Below, in pieces: positions 1 through 8,952 of a stretch of 37,687 nucleotides of DNA. The first letter of the stretch is position 1. Each line of letters starts with the position of its first letter. This DNA is from an uncultured Collinsella sp. (lineage in GTDB: Bacteria > Actinomycetota > Coriobacteriia > Coriobacteriales > Coriobacteriaceae). The DNA lies in NCBI GenBank assembly GCA_958427895.1, contig CAUADW010000012.1, positions 1 to 37,687 of the forward strand, written 5' to 3'. A model generated the notes under the pieces. The model made no database searches, was not told the origin of the DNA, and was given only the letters and a program-made list of their open reading frames with translations. Made by a program: the position numbers and the translations under genes.

Positions 1-35
1 ATCTCGTAGTAATCTTTTTCGTTCATCGTCGCCAT
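1..35 (-). CDS. dnaJ: DnaJ chaperone, N-terminal fragment (cut by window edge)
   Basis: Only the first 11 complete codons are present, reading MATMNEKDYYE. The KDYYE motif is the usual opening of helix I in the J domain of DnaJ, the co-chaperone that stimulates DnaK ATPase. A GGAGG lies 9 nt before the first ATG (at 35); the second ATG at 26 would be 18 nt away, so the first is preferred. The gene follows hemW on the same strand, and hemW next to heat-shock chaperone genes is a common order in Gram-positives. The fragment is too short to exclude another J-domain protein. Confidence 0.7.
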   Translation of the reverse strand, partial: MATMNEKDYYE

Positions 36-93
36 GCGCGGCAACCTCCTGCTCAAAGCAGCGTATATCTTGCGGTAATTCTACCCGAGCGGT

Positions 94-1326
94 CTATGCT
101 AGACCCCAAAACAGCTCGAACAGAACATTTCCATCGAGCCAGCCCAGGTGCGTCGGCGCCAAACGGGCGCGGGCGCGACCTGTGATAACGTCTTTCGAGG
201 CGACGCGCCCCGCATATCCCTCGACGCCATCGGGCACCCACGTGGCAAGACCCAATTCGAGTGCGTGATCGCAGGCAGCTGCCAGCTCATCCGTTGGGAT
301 GACGCGGGCCGCGCGAACCAACAGGTCGGGACCAACACCGCGCGTCATGCGACAAGCGAGCATCAGGTCTTCGGCCGCAGCCTCGCGCTGCGACAGATAT
401 TCGACCTCGAACGCCGTCGCGTCATCGTCGCGTTGCACCAGACGCACGCGGTGCGCATCGCCTCGAGAAGACACGCCGGGGAACAGCCCGGCCAAGCGGT
501 CGAAATCCCCAGCATCAAGCATACCGGCGGCAGAGCGACCCAGGCCCAGGTAACCCTGCCCGGTCCAGTACGCGATGTTGTGGGCGCACTCATGGCCGTC
601 GAGCGCGTAGCTTGCCACCTCATACGGGTGATAGCCGGCGGCACCCAAGAGCTCGCGCGCCACGTCCATGCAGGCGGCCTGAAAATCCTCGTCGGGCTCG
701 AGCGACTCGTCACGGCACGCCATGCGATAGAGGGGCGTCCCCTCCTCGAGCGTGAGCGGGTAAACCGACACATGATGCGGAGCCGCCGTCAGCACGCCAT
801 CGAGCGTGCGCTTCCAACTCGCTGCGGTCTGCCCGGGAAGTCCGCACATAAGGTCGCACGACACGTCAAGCCCAGCTTCCTTGACCGTCGCGATGGCAGC
901 GAGCGCCCGATCGGCATCGTGAATACGGCCGATGGCGGTAAGTTCGGTATTATCGAGCGTTTGCGCGCCCAGAGAGACGCGTGTGACACCAACCTTGGCA
1001 AGCGCAACGGCTAGCTCGGCGGACAGCGACTCGGGATTAGCCTCGCAGGTAAACTCAACAGGGGCGCACCACGCACGAATACGACGCGCCAGCTCCACCA
1101 GGCGCTCCCCCGCCAGCGACGGCGTGCCGCCGCCAACATAGACGGTGCTGATCTGGTCAAGGGCCCCAGCCTTGCCAAAAGCATCGAGGCGCGCGTACAA
1201 CTGCTCAAAATAGGCATCGAGCGCAGCGCCCAGCTCGCACGGAGCGAAACTGCGCGAATCAAAGTCGCAGTATCGGCACTTTTGGGCACAGAACGGCACG
1301 TGCGCATACAGCGCGGTAACGGCCAC
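94..1326 (-). CDS. hemW: HemW-type radical SAM heme chaperone
   Basis: This 410-residue protein belongs to the HemN/HemW radical-SAM family. Cys13, Cys17 and Cys20 form the CX3CX2C iron-sulfur motif (CAQKCRYCDF), and GGGTP at 65-69 is the SAM-binding element. The motif is followed by Phe rather than the extra Cys of true coproporphyrinogen oxidases, so HemW (heme trafficking or insertion) fits better than HemN. The start is GTG with GGAGG 7 nt upstream, 2 nt after the dusB stop, so it is translated from the lepA-dusB-hemW transcript. Many databases would name it an oxygen-independent coproporphyrinogen III oxidase-like enzyme. Confidence 0.9.
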   Translation of the reverse strand: MAVTALYAHVPFCAQKCRYCDFDSRSFAPCELGAALDAYFEQLYARLDAFGKAGALDQISTVYVGGGTPSLAGERLVELARRIRAWCAPVEFTCEANPESLSAELAVALAKVGVTRVSLGAQTLDNTELTAIGRIHDADRALAAIATVKEAGLDVSCDLMCGLPGQTAASWKRTLDGVLTAAPHHVSVYPLTLEEGTPLYRMACRDESLEPDEDFQAACMDVARELLGAAGYHPYEVASYALDGHECAHNIAYWTGQGYLGLGRSAAGMLDAGDFDRLAGLFPGVSSRGDAHRVRLVQRDDDATAFEVEYLSQREAAAEDLMLACRMTRGVGPDLLVRAARVIPTDELAAACDHALELGLATWVPDGVEGYAGRVASKDVITGRARARLAPTHLGWLDGNVLFELFWGLA

Positions 1327-1328
1327 CC

Positions 1329-2372
1329 TTACGCCTCCAGCGGATGAGGGGGCACCGATTCGCCGGCGGCAAGTGCGGCCTCGCAGGCCACCACATCGCG
1401 CTCGATCTCATCGACCAGCGCCATAAACTCCTCGTATGTGGAACAGCGCACCACATGGGCACGCCAAGCGGCAGCATGGGGCATGCCTTTTAAGTACCAG
1501 CTTGCGTACGTACGTGCACGCGACATGAGCGGCAGGAGCTCATGCGTCAGCGTTAGGTGCTCACGCAGGGCGTCTAGGCGCTCGACGGAGCTGCGCGCCG
1601 GCACCGGTGTGCCATCGAGCGCAAGGGCGCGAGCATCACCGAACACCCACGGATTGCCGTAGATGCCGCGCGCGATAAACACCGCGCTGGCACTCGAACC
1701 TTGCAGATGCTCAGCAGCGTCCTCGGCCGAGAACACATCGCCCGAACCGATAACGGGAATCTCGACGGCGTCGGCCACCTCATCGACGACCGACCAATCG
1801 GCCTGGCCCGTGTAAAGCTGCGTGGCGCAACGACCATGCACGGCGACTGCGGCGGCACCGGCGCCTTCGAGCATCTGGGCAAACGTCGCGGCATTACGGT
1901 CCTCGGCATAAAAGCCCTTGCGGATCTTTACGGTCACGGGCACATGCGCCGCGCCCACCGCCGCCTCGACGATCTTCTCGGCCAAATCGGGCGTGCGCAT
2001 AAGGGCTGAGCCCTCGCCCTTGGTGACAACCTTTCGGGCAGGACAGGCCATGTTGATATCGATGAGCGACAGGCGATCGCCCACACGCTCCTCGACGGCG
2101 GCGACGGCGCTCGCAAACTGATCGGGCTTGGAGCCAAAGAGCTGCACGCAAATCTGCTGCTCCTCGTCGGCCGGTAGCACCAGGCGCCAGGTCTTGTTGC
2201 TGGCATAGGCAAGGCCCGCCACGCTCACCATCTCGCTGTAGGCAAGGTTGGCACCGCGGCGGCGGCACATGATGCGGTAGGCAGGGTCGGTCACGCCCGC
2301 CATGGGAGCCATAAGGAACGGCTGCTCGGCATAGGCGCCCAGCAGCCGCAGACTATATTCGGAAAGCGCCAT
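1329..2372 (-). CDS. dusB: tRNA-dihydrouridine synthase (DusB-like)
   Basis: This flavin enzyme reduces uridines in the tRNA D-loop with NADPH. It is 347 residues, normal for the family. The N-terminus has the FMN-barrel opening MAPMAGVTDPAYR (21-33). The catalytic cysteine is Cys110 in NMACPARKV, followed by the Lys and Gly-rich run of DusB enzymes. GSGDVFS further on is the phosphate-binding loop. It starts 4 nt after the lepA stop and ends 2 nt before hemW, so the three genes look co-transcribed. The assignment to DusB rather than another bacterial Dus rests on overall resemblance and Gram-positive context. Confidence 0.9.
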   Translation of the reverse strand: MALSEYSLRLLGAYAEQPFLMAPMAGVTDPAYRIMCRRRGANLAYSEMVSVAGLAYASNKTWRLVLPADEEQQICVQLFGSKPDQFASAVAAVEERVGDRLSLIDINMACPARKVVTKGEGSALMRTPDLAEKIVEAAVGAAHVPVTVKIRKGFYAEDRNAATFAQMLEGAGAAAVAVHGRCATQLYTGQADWSVVDEVADAVEIPVIGSGDVFSAEDAAEHLQGSSASAVFIARGIYGNPWVFGDARALALDGTPVPARSSVERLDALREHLTLTHELLPLMSRARTYASWYLKGMPHAAAWRAHVVRCSTYEEFMALVDEIERDVVACEAALAAGESVPPHPLEA

Positions 2373-2376
2373 AGAC

Positions 2377-4188
2377 CTACTCGTCCACCTTGAGGATCGC
2401 CATAAAGGCCTCCTGAGGGACCTCGACCGAGCCGATGGCCTTCATGCGTTTCTTGCCCTCTTTCTGCTTCTCGAGCAGCTTACGCTTACGCGAAATATCG
2501 CCGCCGTAGCACTTAGCAAGCACGTCCTTGCGACGCGCCTTGACGGTAGAACGGGCGATGATCTTGTTGCCGATAGCACCTTGGATGGGAACCTCGAACA
2601 GCTGACGCGGGATGATCTCCTTAAGTTTGTCGCACAGACCACGGGCCAGGCCATAGGCCTTGTCCTTATGGACGATAAACGATAGCGCGTCCACCTCGTC
2701 GCCCGAAAGCAAGATATCGAGCTTAACGAGCTCGGATGGACGGTACTCGTTGAACTCGTAGTCGAGCGAGGCATAGCCCTTGGTACGGCTCTTGAGCTGG
2801 TCAAAGAAGTCCAAGATGAGCTCGGCGAGCGGCATATCAAAGCGCATCTCGACCGACTTGCTCGTGAGATGAATCATGTCGGTAGTAATGCCGCGGTGCT
2901 CGATAGCGAGCTGCATGACGGCACCCGTATACTCGGGCGGGCAGATAATCTTGGCCTTGAGGTAGGGCTCCTCGATGCGCTCGATGCGCGTAGCCTCGGG
3001 CAGATCCTGCGGGCTGCGGACATCAATCATCTCGCCGTCAGTCTTGTAGACGTGATAGTCCACCGAGGGGCTCGTAGCAATGAGGTCAAGATTGAACTCG
3101 CGCTCCAGGCGCTCCTTGACGACCTCCATATGCAGCAGGCCCAAGAAGCCCACGCGGAAACCAAAGCCGAGCGCCACCGAGGTCTCGGGCTCCCACACCA
3201 ACGACGGGTCGTTGACGTGCAGCTTATCGAGCGCGTCACGCAGGTTCTCGTAGTCCTTGTTATCGATCGGGAACAGGCCCGTATAAACCATGGGCTTGGC
3301 CTCGCGGTAGCCGGGAAGCGGCTCAGGGCAGGGATTCGACGCCCACGTGAGGGTATCGCCCACGCGAACGGCCTCGGGGTCCTTCAGGCCCGTGACCACG
3401 TATCCGACCTCGCCGACCGTGAGCGCGTCGACCGGGGTCTCGGCGGGACGCTTGACGCCCACGCCATCGACCAAAAAGTCGCCCTTTGCCTGCATCATGC
3501 GCAGGGTATCGCCCTTTTTGATGGAACCGTCAAAGACGCGGACCGTGGCGACGACGCCACGATACTCGTCGAAGTATGAATCCAGAATGAGTGCCTTGAG
3601 CGGCGCGTTCGCATCGCCCTTGGGCGGAGAGATCAAAAAGACAATGGACTCCAGCAGATCGTGGATGCCCTCGCCGGTCTTGCCCGAGACACACACGGCA
3701 TCATCGGCAGGGATCGCCAGGTCATCCTCGATCTCGGTCTTAACCTCGTCGGGATGAGCCGAGGGCAGGTCGATCTTGTTGATGGCCGGCACAATGTCCA
3801 GATTGGCGTTCATGGCGAGCGTCGCGTTGGAGACGGTCTGCGCCTCGACGCCCTGCGTGGCGTCAACGACGAGCACCGCGCCTTCACAGGCCGCCAGCGA
3901 GCGCGAGACCTCATAGGTAAAGTCCACGTGGCCCGGCGTATCGATCAGATTGAACTGATACGTCTCGCCATCGTCGGCGTCATAGGACACGCGAACGGCA
4001 TTGGACTTGATCGTGATGCCGCGCTCGCGCTCGATATCCATGGTGTCGAGCAGCTGCGACTCCATGTCGCGCTCGTCGACGGTATGGGTGAGCTCGAGAA
4101 TGCGGTCACTGATCGTGGACTTGCCATGGTCGATGTGCGCAACAATCGAGAAGTTGCGGATGTGGGAAATGTCAATTGAAGTATTCAT
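2377..4188 (-). CDS. lepA: Elongation factor 4 (LepA), ribosome back-translocating GTPase
   Basis: This 603-residue translational GTPase has G1 in VAHIDHGKST, G3 in DTPGHVDF and G4 in NKID near the N-terminus. It ends with the lysine/arginine-rich LepA tail (RKRKLLEKQKEGKKRMK), which separates it from EF-G. EF4 remodels stalled or mis-translocated ribosomes. The start is placed at the ATG giving MNTSIDISHIRNFSIV, since that is where family similarity begins; a further in-frame ATG 60 nt upstream falls inside the rpsT terminator hairpin. It heads the lepA-dusB-hemW unit. Confidence 0.95.
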   Translation of the reverse strand: MNTSIDISHIRNFSIVAHIDHGKSTISDRILELTHTVDERDMESQLLDTMDIERERGITIKSNAVRVSYDADDGETYQFNLIDTPGHVDFTYEVSRSLAACEGAVLVVDATQGVEAQTVSNATLAMNANLDIVPAINKIDLPSAHPDEVKTEIEDDLAIPADDAVCVSGKTGEGIHDLLESIVFLISPPKGDANAPLKALILDSYFDEYRGVVATVRVFDGSIKKGDTLRMMQAKGDFLVDGVGVKRPAETPVDALTVGEVGYVVTGLKDPEAVRVGDTLTWASNPCPEPLPGYREAKPMVYTGLFPIDNKDYENLRDALDKLHVNDPSLVWEPETSVALGFGFRVGFLGLLHMEVVKERLEREFNLDLIATSPSVDYHVYKTDGEMIDVRSPQDLPEATRIERIEEPYLKAKIICPPEYTGAVMQLAIEHRGITTDMIHLTSKSVEMRFDMPLAELILDFFDQLKSRTKGYASLDYEFNEYRPSELVKLDILLSGDEVDALSFIVHKDKAYGLARGLCDKLKEIIPRQLFEVPIQGAIGNKIIARSTVKARRKDVLAKCYGGDISRKRKLLEKQKEGKKRMKAIGSVEVPQEAFMAILKVDE

Positions 4189-4213
4189 GCGGACTATCTT
4201 ACCCGAGCGGTAC

Positions 4214-4250
4214 AAAAAATGGAGCCTGTTCCATAAAACAGGCTCCATTT
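4214..4250 (-). terminator. Intrinsic terminator after rpsT
   Basis: Arms at 4217-4230 and 4237-4250 form a 14-bp perfect stem with a 6-nt loop. On the minus strand it is followed by a run of U (ATTTTTTG), as expected for termination after rpsT. Flanking A/T runs on both sides mean it could work in both directions. lepA downstream must either read through or have a weak promoter in the ~30 nt before its start. Confidence 0.85.
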
Positions 4251-4284
4251 ATGCGCGTAATCTGTGTGGTGTGAAATTTACAAC

Positions 4285-4551
4285 TTAAGCGTTGATGCTG
4301 TTCACGAGCTTGGCAAGACCGGACTTGCGGTTGGAAGCCTGGTTCTTGTGGATAACATGCTTGGCGGCAGCCATGTCGAGACGCTTGGTGACGGTCTTGA
4401 GGGCAGCCTGGGCCTTCTCGGCGTCGCCCTCGGCGACGGCGGACTGGACGTGCTTGGTCAGCGTCTTGAGCTCGGACTTGACAGCCTTGTTACGCATGCG
4501 AGCTGCCTCATTGGTGCGGATACGCTTCTTCTGAGACTTGATGTTTGCCAC
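4285..4551 (-). CDS. rpsT: 30S ribosomal protein S20
   Basis: This 88-residue basic protein reads (M)ANIKSQKKRIRTNEAAR at the start, the S20 signature, and has the conserved helical body ending NRKSGLAKLVNSINA. It binds 16S rRNA early in 30S assembly. The start codon is GTG at 4551 with AAGGAACT a few bases upstream. The frame stays open upstream to an ATG at 4620, but that extension is unlike S20 and overlaps the leader. It is a single-gene unit with its own promoter and terminator. Confidence 0.97.
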   Translation of the reverse strand: MANIKSQKKRIRTNEAARMRNKAVKSELKTLTKHVQSAVAEGDAEKAQAALKTVTKRLDMAAAKHVIHKNQASNRKSGLAKLVNSINA

Positions 4552-4626
4552 TTCTGGAGTTCCTTTCGAGTTCCTTGCAAAAAATGTATGACACCTCTGA
4601 GACACGGTGAGGTCATGCAAGCGCCT

Positions 4627-4635
4627 ACTATAGCA
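4627..4635 (-). promoter_or_regulatory. Candidate extended -10 promoter of rpsT
   Basis: On the minus strand the sequence reads TGCTATAGT, an extended -10 (TGnTATAGT), about 75 nt before the rpsT start. No good -35 is seen at 17 nt, which is tolerated with an extended -10. A TTGACA lies further up but 32 nt away, too far to pair with it. The assignment is by motif only. Confidence 0.5.
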
Positions 4636-4684
4636 CGCTCCCCCTCAAAGGGATAGAACGAATTTGTCAAATAGGCAGGTATCA

Positions 4685-5647
4685 TCACGATTTTCTCAAG
4701 ATGTTCGTAATCCAGAGCAAAAGCGCGGTCTCAGAATCGGCCGAACCCTTGAGCGCGAGCTCTACATCGACCGCCCCCTCGAGCGCCGCGACGAGCTCTG
4801 CCATCGAAAAGCGACGTGCCCAGGTCAAGTGATTCTTGACCTGCCAGGACTGGAGCTTGAGCGTTGCGGCCAGCTCACGACCCTGTCCGCGCGCATCGAG
4901 CGCCTTGGCGACGATAAGCTCGCGGATGCGGCCGCACAGCAACGTGTAAGTCCACACGTAGCTCTTGGCGGGCAATAGATTGAAAAGCTCGAGCGAGCGT
5001 CGCATGTCACGTGCCGAGACCGCATTGAGAAAGTCCCAGGGTTGAACCTCGGCCGTACGTACAATCCAGCGCTCAACGTCGGCAAGCTCAATCTGGGGCG
5101 CCTCGACCATCTGGGCAAGCTTAGCCAAGTCGTTATCGAGCATGCGAGTGTTCTCGCCCGAACGCGAGACGAGCTCCTCGGCGGCAGCCGTCGAGATCGA
5201 CTTGCCGCGCTGCGTCGCCATCTGCTGCACGCGACGCGGTAGCTCCCAGCGCTTGGTGCCGGAGCAATCGATCACGGCCTTCTTATCGATCTTGGCGATC
5301 GCCTTATACAGGCGTGTGTTCTTGGCAAGCGAGTCGGCAATGACGAGGCAGACCGTTGTGGGGCTGGGACTCGCCAAATACTCGACAAGCGGCTCCGAGA
5401 CCGCCTTGGCGAGCTTTGAACAGCCGTCAAGGATTACCAGGCGAAACTCGCTGCCCATCGGAAAGGTGTTAAGCGATCCGATAATGGACTCGATATCGGG
5501 GTCCTTGGTCATGTCGCGCTCGTCGATGTTGAACTCGACCATGCCCGTCTTTTCCAGACGCGCTTTCATACGCGAGACGGCGTGATCGCGCTTGACTCCG
5601 TCGGTACCGACGATCAGATATGCCGGCAGCAGACCGATTTCGGACAT
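4685..5647 (-). CDS. holA: DNA polymerase III delta subunit (clamp-loader wrench)
   Basis: This 320-residue protein resembles HolA, which opens the beta clamp within the clamp loader. The N-terminus GLLPAYLIVGTDGVKRDHAV is the diverged AAA+ opening of the family (no working Walker A), and the C-terminal third (RMFSM-type helices ending LLLWITNILRKS) is the helical collar. The start at MSEIGLL is chosen because GGGAGGGGAG lies just upstream. It follows comEC by 78 nt on the same strand; comEC-holA adjacency is common in Gram-positives. Confidence 0.88.
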   Translation of the reverse strand: MSEIGLLPAYLIVGTDGVKRDHAVSRMKARLEKTGMVEFNIDERDMTKDPDIESIIGSLNTFPMGSEFRLVILDGCSKLAKAVSEPLVEYLASPSPTTVCLVIADSLAKNTRLYKAIAKIDKKAVIDCSGTKRWELPRRVQQMATQRGKSISTAAAEELVSRSGENTRMLDNDLAKLAQMVEAPQIELADVERWIVRTAEVQPWDFLNAVSARDMRRSLELFNLLPAKSYVWTYTLLCGRIRELIVAKALDARGQGRELAATLKLQSWQVKNHLTWARRFSMAELVAALEGAVDVELALKGSADSETALLLWITNILRKS

Positions 5648-5725
5648 TGCACTCCCCTCCCGCAGGCCTTCGTATTCGTTCCGTGCCATTCTAGCCCAGG
5701 GGCCCACCACACGCCAACGACGTCG

Positions 5726-8029
5726 TCACGGTCGCTGGCATCGCATCGTAAAGCCCTTCGCGGTCGGCGTGATGGTGATATCGCCGTGTTCGATAGTGCA
5801 CGCGAACACACCGCCCGCTTCCTTAACGGCATCGATGCAGGCATCGGACGGATGGCCGTATCGATTCCCCTCGCCCGCGCTCGCGAGGGAAAGCTCAGGC
5901 TTCAAGACGTCCAGCAACTCACCATCGACCGAAACCTTAGAGCCGTGATGCCCAAGTTTAAGTACATCGATATCCCCCACCTCCTGCACGAATTCCCGTT
6001 CTTGGTCGAGCTCGGCATCACCGGTGAGGAGCATACGCAGGCCCTTGTCTTCCTGAACATAAAAGAGCAGCAGGACAAGCGAGTCCTCATTTCCCTCGCC
6101 ATCCACGGACTCGAATGGCCACATCACGCGGGCGCAAAATGAGCCGATATCGACCGTATCCCCACGGCGCACCTGCCGATACTCCACGCCAGGTCGGTTC
6201 AATACCTCGGCAGGAGCATCCTCCAGCGCATCCGCCGCCACGGCAATCGTTCCGACCGAAAACTGCTCGAGCACGGCAGGCAGACCACCCCAGTGGTCCT
6301 CATCCCAATGCGTCACAAAGACGGCATCGATATGGTGCACGTTATTGCGAACCAACGCCGCTACCACGCGCTCGTCGAGCCCGCAGTCGACGAGTGCTAC
6401 TGCGTCGCCCTGGCGGATAAGAATCGCATCCGCCTGGCCCACATCGAGCACCGTCACCGAAGGCGGAGCGAATCGATCCCAGTAGGCGTACGGAATCGCA
6501 GCCAAGAGCACCAGGCATGCAAGCCCCACCGCCATAGGACGTGCACGGGGACGCGGCCACCAGACCAGCAGAACCGCCAGCAAACACGGCACTAGGTAAA
6601 TCCACATGCTATCGGGCGGCACACTCACGGATGCACCCGGCACGGCGGCAAACAGCTGCTCGAAAAACAGCGCGCAACGGGCGGCAATCATGGGCACAAC
6701 GAGCGCCCAAGTCCGCAACGGTGCCACGAGCGAAAAGGGAACCAGCACGATGGACACAGCAAGCAGTACGCTCACCACCGGACCGATGACCGCATTTGCC
6801 AACGGAGCAATGAGCGAGAACGTACCGAAGGCAGGAATGGTAATGGGAAGAGTCGCCAGTTGCGAGCACAGCGTGACGGAAAGCATGCTTGCAACGCCCG
6901 ATGGCACACTCAGCTCACCCAAAGTGTAGGTCGCATAGGGGCAAAAGCACAGAATGGCAAAGACGCTGGCACACGAGAGCTGAAAGCCCATCTCGAACAG
7001 CACCGTCGGCCGCAGTAGCACAATGATGGACATGGTTACGAAGAGTGCCGATGCGCCGTGCCGGCGACGCCCCGCGCCGTTTACGACAAGCGTCGCGAAC
7101 ACCATGCAGCACGCGCGCACGGCCGAGGGAGACGCGCCCGTAAAGGCAGTGTAGCCCACAAGCGCCATCGCCAATATCGCCCGCTGAACACCACGTGAGC
7201 AGCGAGTCTTTTGCAATACACCCTCGATTACAAATCCCACGATAGCCAAATGGCTGCCGGAGACGGCTATAAGATGCGCCGTTCCCGTCACCGAAAACCA
7301 GTCGCCCGCCGGCTGGGCGCGCAGTTCGGCCGAACGACCGCAGACGACACCGGCTATGAGTGCACGCGCCGGGTCGGTCGCAGGCGCGATGGACGCAAGC
7401 AGCCCATATCGCAGCCGAAGCAGCGGTCCCGGAGAGCCCTCATCGGCCGACACAATCCGAACGACTTTAACCTTGCGCATCTCGCCTCGGAGCACGCGCG
7501 ATCGTCCATACGCATCGTTCTCAAAACGTGAAACGCGACCGATAACACGCACGTGCGCCCCGACCTTGAGCTCGCGGTCGCACGATAGGCGAACCGTTGC
7601 CAAGTTCTTACCGTCCGCGCGTGCCTCGCAGGTATAGGAATACACGTCGTCGTTTATGGATGGATCGCCCTGCACGATAAACTCGAGGCCGCTTGCCGCT
7701 CGACCGTCGAGCGCCTTCGAGGCGCTGAGCGCACCCACAGCCCACCACGCCGAGACGACCGCTCCCGCCACGAGACCGACGGACGCGGCATACAACCACC
7801 GCTTCAAAGGGGCAAGCCGCGCACAAGATTGAGCCAGCACAACGAATACCGCCGCCGCAACGGGAATGGCCCATAGCAGCCCGACCGCCGGCGCCCGCTC
7901 CCTCAGCAGCGCATCAGCGGCCACGTTAAGCACCAAGGCGCAGCTCATGCACATGCCGGCACACAAGGCCATCGTCCACGGAAGCAGGGGCCGCGGAGGC
8001 ATCACACGCTCGCGCTCGGTCGCACTCAT
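5726..8029 (-). CDS. comEC: ComEC/Rec2 DNA-uptake channel with C-terminal metallo-lactamase domain
   Basis: This 767-residue polytopic membrane protein is the putative channel that passes single-stranded DNA across the membrane in natural transformation. Layout: N-terminal membrane helices, a soluble OB-like segment (~115-195), and the Competence domain with the signature GTAHLIAVSGSHLAIVG (249-265). More helices run to ~515. A metallo-beta-lactamase-like domain opens with DVGQADA (529-535) and has THWDEDH (573-579), the expected H-x-D-x-DH metal site. Length is typical for the full three-part form. Its ATG overlaps the comEA stop as ATGA, so translation is coupled. Confidence 0.93.
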   Translation of the reverse strand: MSATERERVMPPRPLLPWTMALCAGMCMSCALVLNVAADALLRERAPAVGLLWAIPVAAAVFVVLAQSCARLAPLKRWLYAASVGLVAGAVVSAWWAVGALSASKALDGRAASGLEFIVQGDPSINDDVYSYTCEARADGKNLATVRLSCDRELKVGAHVRVIGRVSRFENDAYGRSRVLRGEMRKVKVVRIVSADEGSPGPLLRLRYGLLASIAPATDPARALIAGVVCGRSAELRAQPAGDWFSVTGTAHLIAVSGSHLAIVGFVIEGVLQKTRCSRGVQRAILAMALVGYTAFTGASPSAVRACCMVFATLVVNGAGRRRHGASALFVTMSIIVLLRPTVLFEMGFQLSCASVFAILCFCPYATYTLGELSVPSGVASMLSVTLCSQLATLPITIPAFGTFSLIAPLANAVIGPVVSVLLAVSIVLVPFSLVAPLRTWALVVPMIAARCALFFEQLFAAVPGASVSVPPDSMWIYLVPCLLAVLLVWWPRPRARPMAVGLACLVLLAAIPYAYWDRFAPPSVTVLDVGQADAILIRQGDAVALVDCGLDERVVAALVRNNVHHIDAVFVTHWDEDHWGGLPAVLEQFSVGTIAVAADALEDAPAEVLNRPGVEYRQVRRGDTVDIGSFCARVMWPFESVDGEGNEDSLVLLLFYVQEDKGLRMLLTGDAELDQEREFVQEVGDIDVLKLGHHGSKVSVDGELLDVLKPELSLASAGEGNRYGHPSDACIDAVKEAGGVFACTIEHGDITITPTAKGFTMRCQRP

Positions 8030-8739
8030 ACGCAGATGCAATCTTTGATTTTGGCAAGCTTCTTCTCGCCGATTCCCGACACACGCATCAGATCGTCAAC
8101 CGAGGCAAAAGCACCGTTCTTTGTCCGTTCATCGATAATCGACTGGGCCATGGAGGGACCGATGCCCGAGAGCGTCTGCAACTCTGCCGCGCTTGCCGTA
8201 TTGATGTTTACTAGACCTGTTGCGCCACTCACGCCCGATGACGCGGAAGCCCCACCATCAACATCGGCTTCCGCAATGGACGCCTGCTGCTCCCCTACCG
8301 TTGGAACGTGAATCTTCTGTCCATCGACGACCTTGGATGCCCGATTGAGCCCCGTAACGTCCGCCTCGGGCGCCAGCCCGCCGGCGGCATCAATCGCCTG
8401 AGCCACCCGCGCGCCGTCCTTGAGGCGATATACACCGGGCGACACAACGGCGCCATCAACATCGACATAGACCTCTGCCGCGGCAGACGCCTTAGGCGAA
8501 GAGCCTTCGGATATCTTTCCGCTCGAGGCATCGCCGGATCCCGGCTCCACCAACGAGCCCAAATCATCAGTGTGCTCAAACGACACGCCGCCGGCACCGC
8601 CGCTAAGGTTCGCCATCGCCAGTCCACTCGCCATCGCAATGACGACCAGTATCGCCATCACCACTGCCTTATGACCGAGCAGCTTGTCCGCCAAGCGGTC
8701 CATCCGTTTGACCCGTTCGTGTTGTTCGCGCTGCGACAT
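8026..8739 (-). CDS. comEA: ComEA DNA receptor, membrane-anchored helix-hairpin-helix protein
   Basis: This 237-residue protein has one N-terminal membrane helix (~26-46) after a charged cytoplasmic start. A low-complexity linker follows, then an SLBB-type domain (VYVDVDGAVVSPGVYRLK onward). The C-terminus has two helix-hairpin-helix motifs (LQTLSGIGPSMAQ and LMRVSGIGEKKLA). ComEA binds incoming double-stranded DNA outside the membrane and hands it to ComEC. The start at 8739 is chosen for the GGGAGG just upstream; an open frame continues back to 8817 without support. It is the first gene of comEA-comEC-holA. Confidence 0.93.
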   Translation of the reverse strand: MSQREQHERVKRMDRLADKLLGHKAVVMAILVVIAMASGLAMANLSGGAGGVSFEHTDDLGSLVEPGSGDASSGKISEGSSPKASAAAEVYVDVDGAVVSPGVYRLKDGARVAQAIDAAGGLAPEADVTGLNRASKVVDGQKIHVPTVGEQQASIAEADVDGGASASSGVSGATGLVNINTASAAELQTLSGIGPSMAQSIIDERTKNGAFASVDDLMRVSGIGEKKLAKIKDCICV

Positions 8740-8910
8740 AGCAAAACCTCCCAACAACATCGTGTCAGGAAAGGAGTTCCGCAACAGCCACGCCCCAAAA
8801 CCGGTTTTCGCGGTCAAACCAAAAGCTGACCAAAACCTTGCACAAATCTGTCCATTTATTCAGGCACACGTCAGCAAATGAACACTTAGCCGCAAAATGC
8901 CCAGATAGCA
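8740..8910. promoter_or_regulatory. comEA upstream region with two palindromes
   Basis: This 171-nt gap precedes comEA. It holds a perfect 12-nt palindrome AAAACCGGTTTT at 8797-8808 and, beside it, GGTCA/TGACC arms at 8812-8831 separated by 10 nt. Both lie 58-92 nt before the start codon, where an operator or promoter of the competence genes would be expected. I see no convincing -35/-10 pair. The regulatory role is inferred from position and symmetry. Confidence 0.35.
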
Positions 8911-8942
8911 AAAGACCGACGATGCAAGAGCATCGTCGGTCT
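8908..8942 (-). terminator. Intrinsic terminator after thiI
   Basis: Arms 8913-8925 and 8930-8942 form a perfect 13-bp stem (AGACCGACGATGC) with a 4-nt loop. On the minus strand a short U run (TTTTGC) follows. It lies 10 nt past the thiI stop and closes the mihF-gmk-rpoZ-thiI operon. Confidence 0.9.
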
Positions 8943-8952
8943 ATGCACAAGT

